Shown here piece after piece: positions 1 through 7,300 of a DNA stretch of 64,000 bases (within the stretch, counting starts at the first letter, position 1; every line of letters begins with the position of its first letter). Made by a program: the position numbers and the translations under genes. Origin of the DNA: JAGNLV01 sp964612145. GTDB lineage: Bacteria > Zixibacteria > MSB-5A5 > GN15 > FEB-12. Where the stretch lies: NCBI GenBank assembly GCA_964612145.1, contig CAZTBP010000005.1, forward strand, positions 133,418-197,417, in the 5' to 3' direction. The notes under the pieces are model-generated. The model worked only from the letters and a program-made list of their open reading frames with translations, made no database searches and was not told the origin of the DNA.

Positions 1-291
1 GTGATCAACATGCATACGGTCAAGCCGCTGGACAGAGCGGCGATCGTCCGGGCGGCCAGGGAGACCAGGGCGATTCTGACGGCCGAGGAACACCAGGTTG
101 GCGGTCTTGGAAACCTCGTGGCGGCAACGCTTTGCACGGATTTGGGTTTGTTTGGTAAAGTGCCTCCGCTGGCTATGATCGGGGTGCAGGATCGGTTCGG
201 GGAGTCGGGGAAGCCGTGGCAGCTGATTCGCAAGTTTGGTCTTGCGGCGGAGCATATTGCGGTGCGGGGGCGTGAGCTGGTGCGGGGGTGA
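1..291 (+). CDS. Transketolase C-terminal part (partial at window edge)
   Basis: The 96 visible residues match the C-terminal domain of transketolase, or of the C-terminal half of a split transketolase. They show MHTVKPLD, the EEHQVGGLGN stretch, and a tail with GVQDRFGESGKPWQLIRKFG. Transketolase moves two-carbon units in the pentose phosphate pathway using thiamine diphosphate; this domain is the third, regulatory-like fold. The reading frame is open at base 1. The GTG there corresponds to an internal valine in homologues, so the gene starts upstream of the window. The stop is TGA at 289-291. Full-length and split forms cannot be told apart here. Confidence 0.85.
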   Translation: MINMHTVKPLDRAAIVRAARETRAILTAEEHQVGGLGNLVAATLCTDLGLFGKVPPLAMIGVQDRFGESGKPWQLIRKFGLAAEHIAVRGRELVRG

Positions 292-600
292 TTGGGTTTG
301 TTTGGCTTTTTCGCCCGGCGCTGTCAGCCGTCGGCTCCGCTGAGGCTGACCTGGGGGTTGCCGTTGGATCATGGGATCCCACAGCAAGTCGTGAGGTGCC
401 TGTTTCATCAGCCTTCGACTCCGCTCAGGCTGACTCGGGGGGATGCGGGACCTTCGCCTGTTAGTCATATTGTTGTCACCTATCGCGTAATATGGGTTTG
501 TTTGGCTCAAGCGGGCGTAAAGCGGCTCCAATCGATAGTGTTCTCTTCGAGAGCCCGGGATTTTGATCGGGGCGCACCGGCGAGGGTGGATGGGTTTGTT
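143..600 (+). repeat. Scattered 13-15 bp direct repeats TGGGTTTGTTTGG(CT); gap 292-813 has no gene
   Basis: The string TGGGTTTGTTTGG occurs at 143-155 (inside the transketolase end), 293-305 and 493-505. A shorter copy, TGGGTTTGTT, is at 591-600. The copies at 293 and 493 extend identically to 15 bases and lie exactly 200 bp apart. The gap 292-813 holds no convincing gene: its short ORFs have no recognisable domain or ribosome-binding site. What it does hold are these repeats and the two hairpin repeats described separately. Function is unknown; a degenerate intergenic repeat family is the simplest reading. Confidence 0.4.
324..433. repeat. Two REP-like hairpin repeats
   Basis: Two related palindromic units lie at 324-349 and 408-433. 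The second reads TCAGCCT-TCGACTCCGCTC-AGGCTGA and can fold with the arms TCAGCCT/AGGCTGA. The first is a diverged copy with CAGCC/GGCTG arms and the same central CTCCGCT. Extragenic palindromes containing CTTCGACTCCGCTCAGG are a widespread bacterial repeat type, as far as I recall. No REP-associated transposase is visible in the window. Confidence 0.55.
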
Positions 601-813
601 ACATCGCATGGGCAATTCTCTCAGACATACTTCTTCTCACCCTAAGGCGCGTTGTCGCAATCGGCATCGGTTCGCTGCCGATTTTGCGGCAGTTAGTGGG
701 CCGGTTCGGCAGGTATATCTCCTTGCCAACGAGGGCGAAATCGGCTAAGTTTTGAGTACACGCCGTGTTAGTGCGACGAAAATGAGAATTGATATAGCAT
801 AAGGAAAAGTCTC

Positions 814-1986
814 ATGCAATACACCGAACGGGTTACGAAGCTCGAATCCGAGGGCGCCTTTGTCGTACTGGCAAAGGCCAAAGAACTGGAGCGGCAGGGG
901 AAAGACATCATTCACCTCCAGATCGGTGAGCCGGATTTTGACACGCCCGAGAATATCACCGAGGCCGGAATCAAGGCGATGCGTGACGGCCACACGCACT
1001 ACGCCCCATCGGGCGGGATTCCCGAAGCGCGCGAGGTGTGTGCCGAGTATCTGGCCAAGACGCGCGGGATCGATATCACCTGGGAAAACACGATCATCAT
1101 GCCGGGAGCCAAACCGTTTTTGTTCTGTGCGCTAATCGCGCTGATCAACGATCAGGATGAAGTCATTGTGCCGAATCCCGGCTACCCGACGTATCGCTCG
1201 ATCGTGAAGTTTGTCGGGGCGACGCCGGTGCCGGTGCAGCTTCGGGAGGAGAACGATTTCCGTTTCTCTATCGATGAATTCAAGAAGCTGGTTACCGATC
1301 GGACGAGGATGATCATTCTCAACTCGCCGTGCAACCCGACCGGCGGGGTGCTGACGATGGAGGATCTCGAGGCGATTTATGAAGTTGCGGACAAGCACGA
1401 CCTGTGGATTTTGTCGGATGAGATTTACTCGCGCATGGTGTACGACGGTGAGTTTAAGTCAATTGCGATGGTGCCGGGGGCGATGGAGCGGTCGATTATT
1501 ATCGACGGGATGTCCAAGACGTATGCGATGACCGGATGGCGGCTGGGTTTTGCAGCGATGCCGAAGGAACTGGCGGGATATTTCTTTACGCTGGCGATCA
1601 ATAATTTCTCGTCGACCTGTACCTTTGCGCAGCATGCGATGATCGAGGCGCTGACGGGGCCGCAGGACTCGGTTGATACGATGGTGGCGGAGTTCCGTCG
1701 TCGTCGCGAAGTCATTGTCAACGGGCTGAATGATATCGAGGGGATCAGTTGCAAGAATCCGGAGGGGGCGTTTTATGTGTTCCCGAATATCACCGGTACC
1801 GGGCTGACGTCGGATCAGTTTGCCAATATGATGCTGGATGAAGCGGGTGTGGCCTGTCTGGCCGGCACGGCGTTCGGTGAGTACGGCGAGGGATACGTGC
1901 GGTTCTCGTATGCGAATTCGGTGGAGAATATCGAGGAGGCGCTGCGCCGGATCAAAAACGTGCTGGCGGGGGTGGGGAAGGTGTAG
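814..1986 (+). CDS. PLP-dependent aminotransferase, class I/II (aspartate aminotransferase-like)
   Basis: A 390-residue fold-type I aminotransferase of usual length. Visible motifs are NPTGG (about 174-178), SDEIY (about 201-205) and SKTYAMTGWRLGF, whose lysine (about K235) should form the internal aldimine with PLP. The N-terminal IGEPDFDTP motif is typical of the class Ib aspartate/aromatic/alanine group. It transfers an amino group between an amino acid and a 2-oxo acid in the cytoplasm; the substrate cannot be fixed from sequence. The ATG at 814 has AAGGAA at 801-806, seven bases upstream. The gene stands alone after a repeat-containing gap and is followed 30 bp later by an unrelated small gene. 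Confidence 0.9.
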   Translation: MQYTERVTKLESEGAFVVLAKAKELERQGKDIIHLQIGEPDFDTPENITEAGIKAMRDGHTHYAPSGGIPEAREVCAEYLAKTRGIDITWENTIIMPGAKPFLFCALIALINDQDEVIVPNPGYPTYRSIVKFVGATPVPVQLREENDFRFSIDEFKKLVTDRTRMIILNSPCNPTGGVLTMEDLEAIYEVADKHDLWILSDEIYSRMVYDGEFKSIAMVPGAMERSIIIDGMSKTYAMTGWRLGFAAMPKELAGYFFTLAINNFSSTCTFAQHAMIEALTGPQDSVDTMVAEFRRRREVIVNGLNDIEGISCKNPEGAFYVFPNITGTGLTSDQFANMMLDEAGVACLAGTAFGEYGEGYVRFSYANSVENIEEALRRIKNVLAGVGKV

Positions 1987-2016
1987 GGGGGCAGAGTTTA
2001 GGAGGAGGGAGATCAG

Positions 2017-2556
2017 ATGTCCTTACTCGGATCGATCGCCGGATCCTTTAAGGCCCGGAAGGTAGCTAAAGCGGCAGCGCGTCTTTGGCAGGAGACTGTT
2101 AACTACTGCCTTCTGGCGGGACACGATGTCAGGTGGCCCGAGTCTGCCAAAATGCTGACGAATGCCTACACACTGGCAGTCTTGAAATACTCCTGCTCAA
2201 ATGTCCATAAGTCGGACGATCACATAGGGGCTGTTATCGTCCTGGGAGCACAGTTCACCAAGGACGTGCTCACCGAGATTTGGGGCAGGCAGGTGGCCAA
2301 GGAAACTGTAGAAAAAACGTTGGCGGATTTCGAGCAAACACTGTTGAAAGACTACCACACTACCCTAGATAGACTGGTCACCCGCATGAAGCATGAAGAG
2401 GCCGCACGCGCAAATCCCGAGCTTCTGTTTGAACGAGGAGCGGCCAACTACTTGGAGCGAATCGGAGAGGTGTATTGCTCAATTTCAGGTGGACCTCCAT
2501 CTGCACCGGACAAAGCAGAGTTCCATAGGGCAATCGCCAGGTGTTTGAGTTACTAA
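2017..2556 (+). CDS. Hypothetical protein, 179 aa
   Basis: I do not recognise this protein. It is soluble, mostly helical in appearance and has no signal peptide. A basic N-terminus (SFKARKVAKAAARLWQE) is followed by an amphipathic helical body with no obvious catalytic motif. The start is well supported by GGAGGAGGGA at 2001-2010 before ATG 2017. It follows the aminotransferase by 30 bp on the same strand and may be co-transcribed. Its base composition is somewhat more AT-rich than its neighbours, which fits an accessory gene. Nothing nearby suggests a function. Confidence 0.6.
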   Translation: MSLLGSIAGSFKARKVAKAAARLWQETVNYCLLAGHDVRWPESAKMLTNAYTLAVLKYSCSNVHKSDDHIGAVIVLGAQFTKDVLTEIWGRQVAKETVEKTLADFEQTLLKDYHTTLDRLVTRMKHEEAARANPELLFERGAANYLERIGEVYCSISGGPPSAPDKAEFHRAIARCLSY

Positions 2557-2673
2557 ACTGGCGGAAAAGGAACGACTAAGGGCTAGTTGACCAGTGCTCC
2601 CCACCCCTGATCGTGAGCTTCATCAATACGCTAGTATAAGTGGCCCTGCCTCATCTATACTCCCCCTTTTTTA

Positions 2674-2701
2674 TTTGATTCAACCACCCGACCGCTATAG
2701 A
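2674..2701 (+). promoter_or_regulatory. Putative promoter giving a leaderless or near-leaderless transcript
   Basis: TTTGAT at 2674-2679 (or TTGATT one base later) is followed by TATAGA at 2696-2701 with 15-16 bases between them. The ATG of the NlpC/P60 gene at 2710 is only eight bases past the -10. Transcription should therefore begin at or within a few bases of the start codon, and no Shine-Dalgarno sequence is visible. Confidence 0.4.
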
Positions 2702-2709
2702 CTTTCAGC

Positions 2710-3504
2710 ATGAACTACGGCATGGTGACAACCAATGTGCTGGACATGCGGCGCGAACCCGACCACCACGCCGAACGGGTAAATCAGGTGCTTTTCGGCG
2801 AGGTCGTGACGTGGTCGAAGAGAAAGGCCGGGTTTGCGTATGTCAGCAGGTACGATGGTTATCGAGGCTGGGCCGATATTCGGTTCATTAAGCCACTGAG
2901 TGCAGCGCGGGCGAAGTCTTTCGAGCGCCAGGCCGATTCGGTGATGGTCTCACTCCACGCCGGGCTGAACAGTGAAGCCGGAGAAAGTCTCCCGCCGCAT
3001 GTTGTGTATTACGGGACGCGGTTTGTCCGGCAGAAAACTCACGGCAACCAGACGAGTGTGCTGACGCCCGACGGCGCCGAATGGCGGCTCAAAAGCGCGG
3101 CGGTTCGGCCGATAATACGGGAAAAGGGGCGACTGATCACCGGCGCCGACCTGATTGCCGAGGCCAAAAAGTTCCTCGGTGTCCCGTACCTGTGGGGTGG
3201 CATTACCGCTGCGGGGCTGGACTGTTCCGGACTGGTGCAGACCGTCAGTCACCGGTTGGGGATGGATATCCCGCGTGACACCAAAGACCAGATCAAGTTC
3301 GGTGAGCCGGTCGAGCGGGAACGTATAAAGAAAGGAGACCTCGTGTTCTTCAGGGGTCATGTCGGGTTTGCCGTCGATAGCAGCCGGCTGATCCATTCAT
3401 CGCGAGGCGGGGGCGGGGTTCGAATCGAGTCGCTCAGTTCGACTGACCCTGATTATCGTGAGGACCTCGACCGAGACTACAAAGGAGCCAGGAGAATTGT
3501 ATGA
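2710..3504 (+). CDS. NlpC/P60 family peptidase with N-terminal SH3-like domains (YkfC-like)
   Basis: The 264 residues carry two SH3b-like segments (about 1-62 and 75-135) and then an NlpC/P60 cysteine peptidase domain. The catalytic Cys is in DCSGL (C172), with His in GHVGFA (H217) and in the HSSRGG segment (H229). There is no signal peptide, so it is probably cytoplasmic, like YkfC, a gamma-D-glutamyl-diaminoacyl endopeptidase that trims imported murein peptides. The next gene overlaps it by four bases (ATGA) and encodes a dipeptide epimerase, the same partnership as ykfC-ykfB. The inferred role is therefore recycling or catabolism of cell-wall peptides. No ribosome-binding site is seen; see the promoter entry. 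Confidence 0.85.
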   Translation: MNYGMVTTNVLDMRREPDHHAERVNQVLFGEVVTWSKRKAGFAYVSRYDGYRGWADIRFIKPLSAARAKSFERQADSVMVSLHAGLNSEAGESLPPHVVYYGTRFVRQKTHGNQTSVLTPDGAEWRLKSAAVRPIIREKGRLITGADLIAEAKKFLGVPYLWGGITAAGLDCSGLVQTVSHRLGMDIPRDTKDQIKFGEPVERERIKKGDLVFFRGHVGFAVDSSRLIHSSRGGGGVRIESLSSTDPDYREDLDRDYKGARRIV

Positions 3505-4529
3505 TAGAACTTCACAGCGTCAAAGTTACTCTACCCCTGAAAAAGAAGTTCGCCGTTTCAAAAGGGGAGACTGTCCAGAAAACAAACCTGCTGACTATCC
3601 TCAATAACCGTTACAGCGGTGAGGCATCCGGGTCGGTGTACTATGGCCCGTCGATTGAAGAAATGGCTGCCGATCTCAAATCGGGGATTGAGGAGCTTAA
3701 CAGTCTCAATGCGATTGATCTGACTACGCTGGAAAAGATCGACCATTTTGATATCCACCCGGCTGCCCGTTCGGCGCTCATGGGAGCGGTGCTGAATTAT
3801 CTGTCCGGGGAATCCAAGCGGTACCCGTGGGAGATTTTAGAGCTTGGCACACCGATGGGTGTTCACAGTTCGATGACAATCGGGATCGAAAGCCCGGCCG
3901 AGATGGTCGAGTCTATCAAGAACTCCGAGTTTCCCATTATTAAGATCAAGATGGGCAACGAGGAAGATGTCATGATACTGGATGCCATGGATGAGATCGT
4001 CGACAAGGAAATTCGGATTGATGCCAACGGGGCGTGGTCATGCGCCAAGGCTGAAGAGATGATCTACTATCTCAGCAAGAAAGGGATTCGTCTTATCGAA
4101 CAGCCGACCGATGCTGAATTTGTCAAGGAATGGCCGCACCTGAAAGGCAAGACCGAGGTCGAGTTGATTATGGATGAGGGGATGAACTCGCTGGATGATT
4201 ACCGGAAGTATGCGGAATTTATTGACGGCATCAATATCAAGATGGAAAAGTGCGGCGGGATTCTTCACGGCATGGCGATGGCCCGTCAGGCGCACGAGGA
4301 CGGCAAGAAGGTCATGCTGGGCTGTATGGTTGAGTCCTCGGTAGGGATCGCACAGTCGGTCTATATGTCGGCGCTGGCTGATTACTTTGATCTGGACGGA
4401 CCGCTTCTGCTGGAAAAGGACATTGCCCGGGGAATCCGGTACGAGAGGGAACTTATCGAGGTGGACCGCGAAATCATTGGCGGTCCGAAACTGAGGCGTG
4501 ATCTGGTTGAAAAATACATTTCGGAGTAG
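3501..4529 (+). CDS. L-Ala-D/L-Glu-type dipeptide epimerase (enolase superfamily)
   Basis: The 342 residues fit a muconate/mandelate-racemase-type enolase superfamily member. The KxK catalytic motif is at KIKMG (K148, K150). Metal ligands are in DANGAW (D174), IEQP (E200) and MDEG (D225), and the opposite-face lysine is in IKMEKCGG (K248). Such enzymes epimerise the second residue of L-Ala-D-Glu so that it can be hydrolysed. The start overlaps the stop of the NlpC/P60 gene, indicating translational coupling and a joint job in murein peptide use. Other dipeptide specificities are possible. The N-terminal capping domain looks complete. Confidence 0.87.
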   Translation: MIELHSVKVTLPLKKKFAVSKGETVQKTNLLTILNNRYSGEASGSVYYGPSIEEMAADLKSGIEELNSLNAIDLTTLEKIDHFDIHPAARSALMGAVLNYLSGESKRYPWEILELGTPMGVHSSMTIGIESPAEMVESIKNSEFPIIKIKMGNEEDVMILDAMDEIVDKEIRIDANGAWSCAKAEEMIYYLSKKGIRLIEQPTDAEFVKEWPHLKGKTEVELIMDEGMNSLDDYRKYAEFIDGINIKMEKCGGILHGMAMARQAHEDGKKVMLGCMVESSVGIAQSVYMSALADYFDLDGPLLLEKDIARGIRYERELIEVDREIIGGPKLRRDLVEKYISE

Positions 4530-6507
4530 CCTCTTACTCGCATTCGTCTGTCTCACCGCGACCGGCAGCGCAGCCGGGCAGGCGACACTCGGATACGAGA
4601 ACCCCAAACTCTGGGTCACCTATCCCAAGAACGGCCAAACAATCGGCGCCGTCGACTCCACTTTCATCTTAGGCGGCGTTGCACCCTGTGAGTATTCCGA
4701 TCAGTGGGAACTAACGATCAACGGCGAGCCGGTCGCGGTGCACCGTGACGGCGGCTGGCTGGCCTGGGTTGCGATCGAGCCGGGTGAGTTTACGTTTGAA
4801 CTTGAAGCGGAATTGGTCGGCGATGTCGCTTCTGACTTTCAGCGCCTTCACAAGGATCCTTTCGGCGAACCGCGGACCGGCATTACGGTCAGCCAATGCG
4901 TGACAGTGAATGTGCCCGAGCCGCTGGTTACGTACCCGAGCGACACTCTGCAACTGGGGCCGGAATACATGATACCGGCCAAGGACGTGGTTGTGAGCGG
5001 GAGGGATGTGATCGAAGCCTGGGTTCAGGGTACACCCGGCTGTCGCGCCTGGTTTTCTATTCCGGGAGTGGTTGACTCGGTCCCGATGGCCGAGACTGAC
5101 CCGCGATTGCAGGCTTACTGGGGTGAGTCGGTCTTTGGCGCGGGAGCGGTGCCGGATTCACTGAAGATTGCCGGTATCTACTCCGGCTTCTACGATGTGC
5201 CGGACTCGGTCCGGATTGACCGGGCGCAAATACGATACTTTCTGGCTCCGCCCGACCGGGGGATGGTTCTTGCCGAACTGGTTATGCCGCCTTACGATCC
5301 GTCAAGTGATTCGGTACTCCTGGATTACCTGAAATTTGACCCGTTTCAGCTCCTTACCGGTGAAGCGAGCTGGCACCTGACTATCAACAGTCCCGAGTAT
5401 CCGTTCGCTGTTCGCTTTACGGACTCAGTGCAGATCGTGCGCCATGGCCCGCGCCGCGGTTACCTGACTATTCATCAGCCGGAAGGTGTCGAGGCTATGG
5501 CGGTGGGACGAGTCGGCGACTGGTATAGACTCCGGTTATCGCGGACCCAGTTCGGGTGGGCGCACCGCGAGTCGGTCCGGCGCCTGCCCAAAGGCATTAT
5601 GCCACCAACATCTTTGCTGCGGGTTATTCGAACGTACAGCGAACCGGATCGTCTGCTGGTTGAATTCCCGCTTGCCGGTAAGCATCCGTTTCGGATCGTT
5701 GAGGACGACAGCCGCACCGTGCGGGTCGTTCTTTATGGGGTGACGGCCGATACCGACTGGATCCGCTATGATTTCACTGACAATCTGGTCGACCTCGCCA
5801 CCTGGTCACAGCCGGAGGAAGGGCGTTATGAGCTAACGCTGCATCTGACACAGGATATCTGGGGGTACGACACGTACTATGTCGGCAATCGTTTTTACTT
5901 TCAACTGAACCGTCCGCCGAAAAATGTCGAGGATCTGTCCGGCAAGGTGATCGTGATCGATCCGGGTCACTCCCGCGATCCCGGTGCGATTGGCCCGACA
6001 TATCTGACCGAGGCGATGGCAAATCTCGGGATCAGCCTGGTCCTTCGCGATGAGCTCGAAGATGCCGGCGCAACGGTTGTGATGACACGTGATGATATGC
6101 GTCATGTTGACCTGTATGATCGGCCTGCACTGGCTAAGATTGCCGAAGCTGACTTGTTTATTTCGGTCCACAACAATGCGCTTCCCGACGGGGTCAATCC
6201 GTTTGAGAACAACGGCACCTCGAGTTTTTACTATCATCCGCACTCGCTAGGGCTTGCCCGTGCAATACATGCTGAGATGCTCGAGGCTACGGAGTTGCCG
6301 GATCATGGTTTGTTCCACGGCAACCTTGCGGTCATTCGGCCGACGGAGTATCCGGCGGTGCTGGTCGAGTGTGCGTTTATGATGATTCCGGAGCAGGAGG
6401 CGGCGCTCAAGACGTATGAGTACCGACGGCGCGTGGCCGGTACTATCAGGGAGGGAATCGAAACTTTCCTGAGGAGTTACGCTGATGCCAACCCGGACAT
6501 CGACTGA
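4498..6507 (+). CDS. Secreted N-acetylmuramoyl-L-alanine amidase (amidase_3) with long N-terminal region
   Basis: The 669-residue protein begins with a signal peptide (hydrophobic LLLAFVCLTATGSAAG) and a long beta-rich region of Ig/SH3-like character. The C-terminal Zn amidase_3 domain spans about 483-660, with IDPGH (H491), a Glu about 15 residues later, SVHNN (H558) and the catalytic VECAF (E624). It cleaves the amide between MurNAc and L-Ala in the periplasm. It overlaps the epimerase by 32 bases, so wall cleavage and peptide recycling sit in one operon. The GTG at 4498 is the upstream start. The TTG at 4507 has better-spaced GAGGCG and gives a more canonical signal peptide, so it may be the true start. 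Confidence 0.87.
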   Translation: MIWLKNTFRSSLLLAFVCLTATGSAAGQATLGYENPKLWVTYPKNGQTIGAVDSTFILGGVAPCEYSDQWELTINGEPVAVHRDGGWLAWVAIEPGEFTFELEAELVGDVASDFQRLHKDPFGEPRTGITVSQCVTVNVPEPLVTYPSDTLQLGPEYMIPAKDVVVSGRDVIEAWVQGTPGCRAWFSIPGVVDSVPMAETDPRLQAYWGESVFGAGAVPDSLKIAGIYSGFYDVPDSVRIDRAQIRYFLAPPDRGMVLAELVMPPYDPSSDSVLLDYLKFDPFQLLTGEASWHLTINSPEYPFAVRFTDSVQIVRHGPRRGYLTIHQPEGVEAMAVGRVGDWYRLRLSRTQFGWAHRESVRRLPKGIMPPTSLLRVIRTYSEPDRLLVEFPLAGKHPFRIVEDDSRTVRVVLYGVTADTDWIRYDFTDNLVDLATWSQPEEGRYELTLHLTQDIWGYDTYYVGNRFYFQLNRPPKNVEDLSGKVIVIDPGHSRDPGAIGPTYLTEAMANLGISLVLRDELEDAGATVVMTRDDMRHVDLYDRPALAKIAEADLFISVHNNALPDGVNPFENNGTSSFYYHPHSLGLARAIHAEMLEATELPDHGLFHGNLAVIRPTEYPAVLVECAFMMIPEQEAALKTYEYRRRVAGTIREGIETFLRSYADANPDID

Positions 6508-6745
6508 ACCTGCCGCGCAGGTAAAGCAGCGCCCGTGGTGGATGCTGTACCTGACGCTTCTGGTGGCGGGACTGTTTATGCTGGCCGATGCTTACGCGGT
6601 CGCTCATTTACATCGCTGGACAGCCAAGTTCGGATTTGCGTTGATCTATAGTGCGGCAGTTCTTTTTATCGGTCGCGGTCGGCCGTTGTCGTATGTTTCG
6701 GCCGTAATCGTCTGCCTCTCTGTCATCGCTACTTTTGTGTGGTGA
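6485..6745 (+). CDS. Small membrane protein, 86 aa
   Basis: I do not recognise the family. The protein has three hydrophobic segments, at about 20-38, 47-62 and 67-85. The ATG at 6485 overlaps the end of the amidase gene by 23 bases and is preceded by GAGGAG at 6471-6476 with eight-base spacing, a strong ribosome-binding site that supports it as a real coupled gene. Its place at the end of the wall-peptide operon suggests an envelope role, but nothing specific can be said. Confidence 0.6.
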   Translation: MPTRTSTEPAAQVKQRPWWMLYLTLLVAGLFMLADAYAVAHLHRWTAKFGFALIYSAAVLFIGRGRPLSYVSAVIVCLSVIATFVW

Positions 6746-6880
6746 GGTTTCCTTCTCCAGGCAGCTGTTCCCACCGCTGCTCTGGAAGCGACTGAGTGTC
6801 GCCAACCCCCTGTCCCGGTTTTTGCGGAATTAGCCCTGGCACTTATTCGCCGGGCCGTTCTTTTGTGCGAGCTGTCGGCC

Positions 6881-6909
6881 TTGCTCGACATGACGCCGCC
6901 TCGTATCTT
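6881..6909 (+). promoter_or_regulatory. Putative sigma70-type promoter
   Basis: TTGCTC at 6881-6886 and TATCTT at 6904-6909 are separated by 17 bases and lie just upstream of the truncated ORF starting at 6933. A GGGGG run a few bases further on can serve as its ribosome-binding site. Confidence 0.45.
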
Positions 6910-6932
6910 AATCCCTGGGGGATCGCAATTCG

Positions 6933-7220
6933 ATGACCTCCCGAAAAGGAAAGAAGTCCGCCGGAAAGGAGGGGGCGAAAAGCACTAACGGCGCAAGGTC
7001 CGTTGCCCTGGCGGTCAAGTTCGTCTTAACTTTTGTCGGGGCACTTGCGGTGTTTGAGACTGTCTATACCGGGGTCACCGCCCGGCACCATGACGGTGAC
7101 GGTGTGTTTATGAAATTCACTTCCGGTGTCAGCGGGGGAGTGGCAGCGCTGTTTGCCGATATCACCCAATGCGTCATGTATTTTACATGCTCTGCCGTCC
7201 ATCCAAACAGGTCAGTGTAA
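6933..7220 (+). pseudogene. Truncated membrane ORF, possibly an exosortase-like N-terminus
   Basis: The ORF has a basic, Lys/Gly-rich N-terminus (1-23), a transmembrane helix (about 25-45), and a segment FMKFTSGVSGGVAALFADI resembling the first two helices of exosortase/archaeosortase proteins. That assignment is a guess from overall pattern. From about codon 77 the frame reads antisense through a glyoxalase-like gene fragment, so the last 16-18 residues are not native. Promoter and ribosome-binding site are intact, but the body of the gene is missing. A short genuine membrane protein is the alternative. Confidence 0.4.
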
Positions 7221-7300
7221 AAGGTACGGCACTGCTCAGGATCGGTGGAAGTGACCTCGCGCCGGCAGAACGTTCCGTGATCAGGGTGTTTGTCAGGCAT
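7165..7300 (-). pseudogene. 5' fragment of a VOC/glyoxalase family gene
   Basis: On the minus strand the first ~44 residues read MPDKHPDHGTFCRREV...CRTFYTDLFGW, the N-terminus typical of VOC (glyoxalase/bleomycin-resistance) proteins, which normally run to 120-260 residues. Its ATG overlaps the stop of the metallophosphoesterase gene (ATGCCTGA at 7293-7300), so it was the coupled second gene of that operon. Homology stops near 7165, where the plus-strand membrane ORF begins in antisense. The frame stays open to 7064, but the later residues are not VOC-like. This is a broken gene at a rearrangement or assembly junction. Confidence 0.6.
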
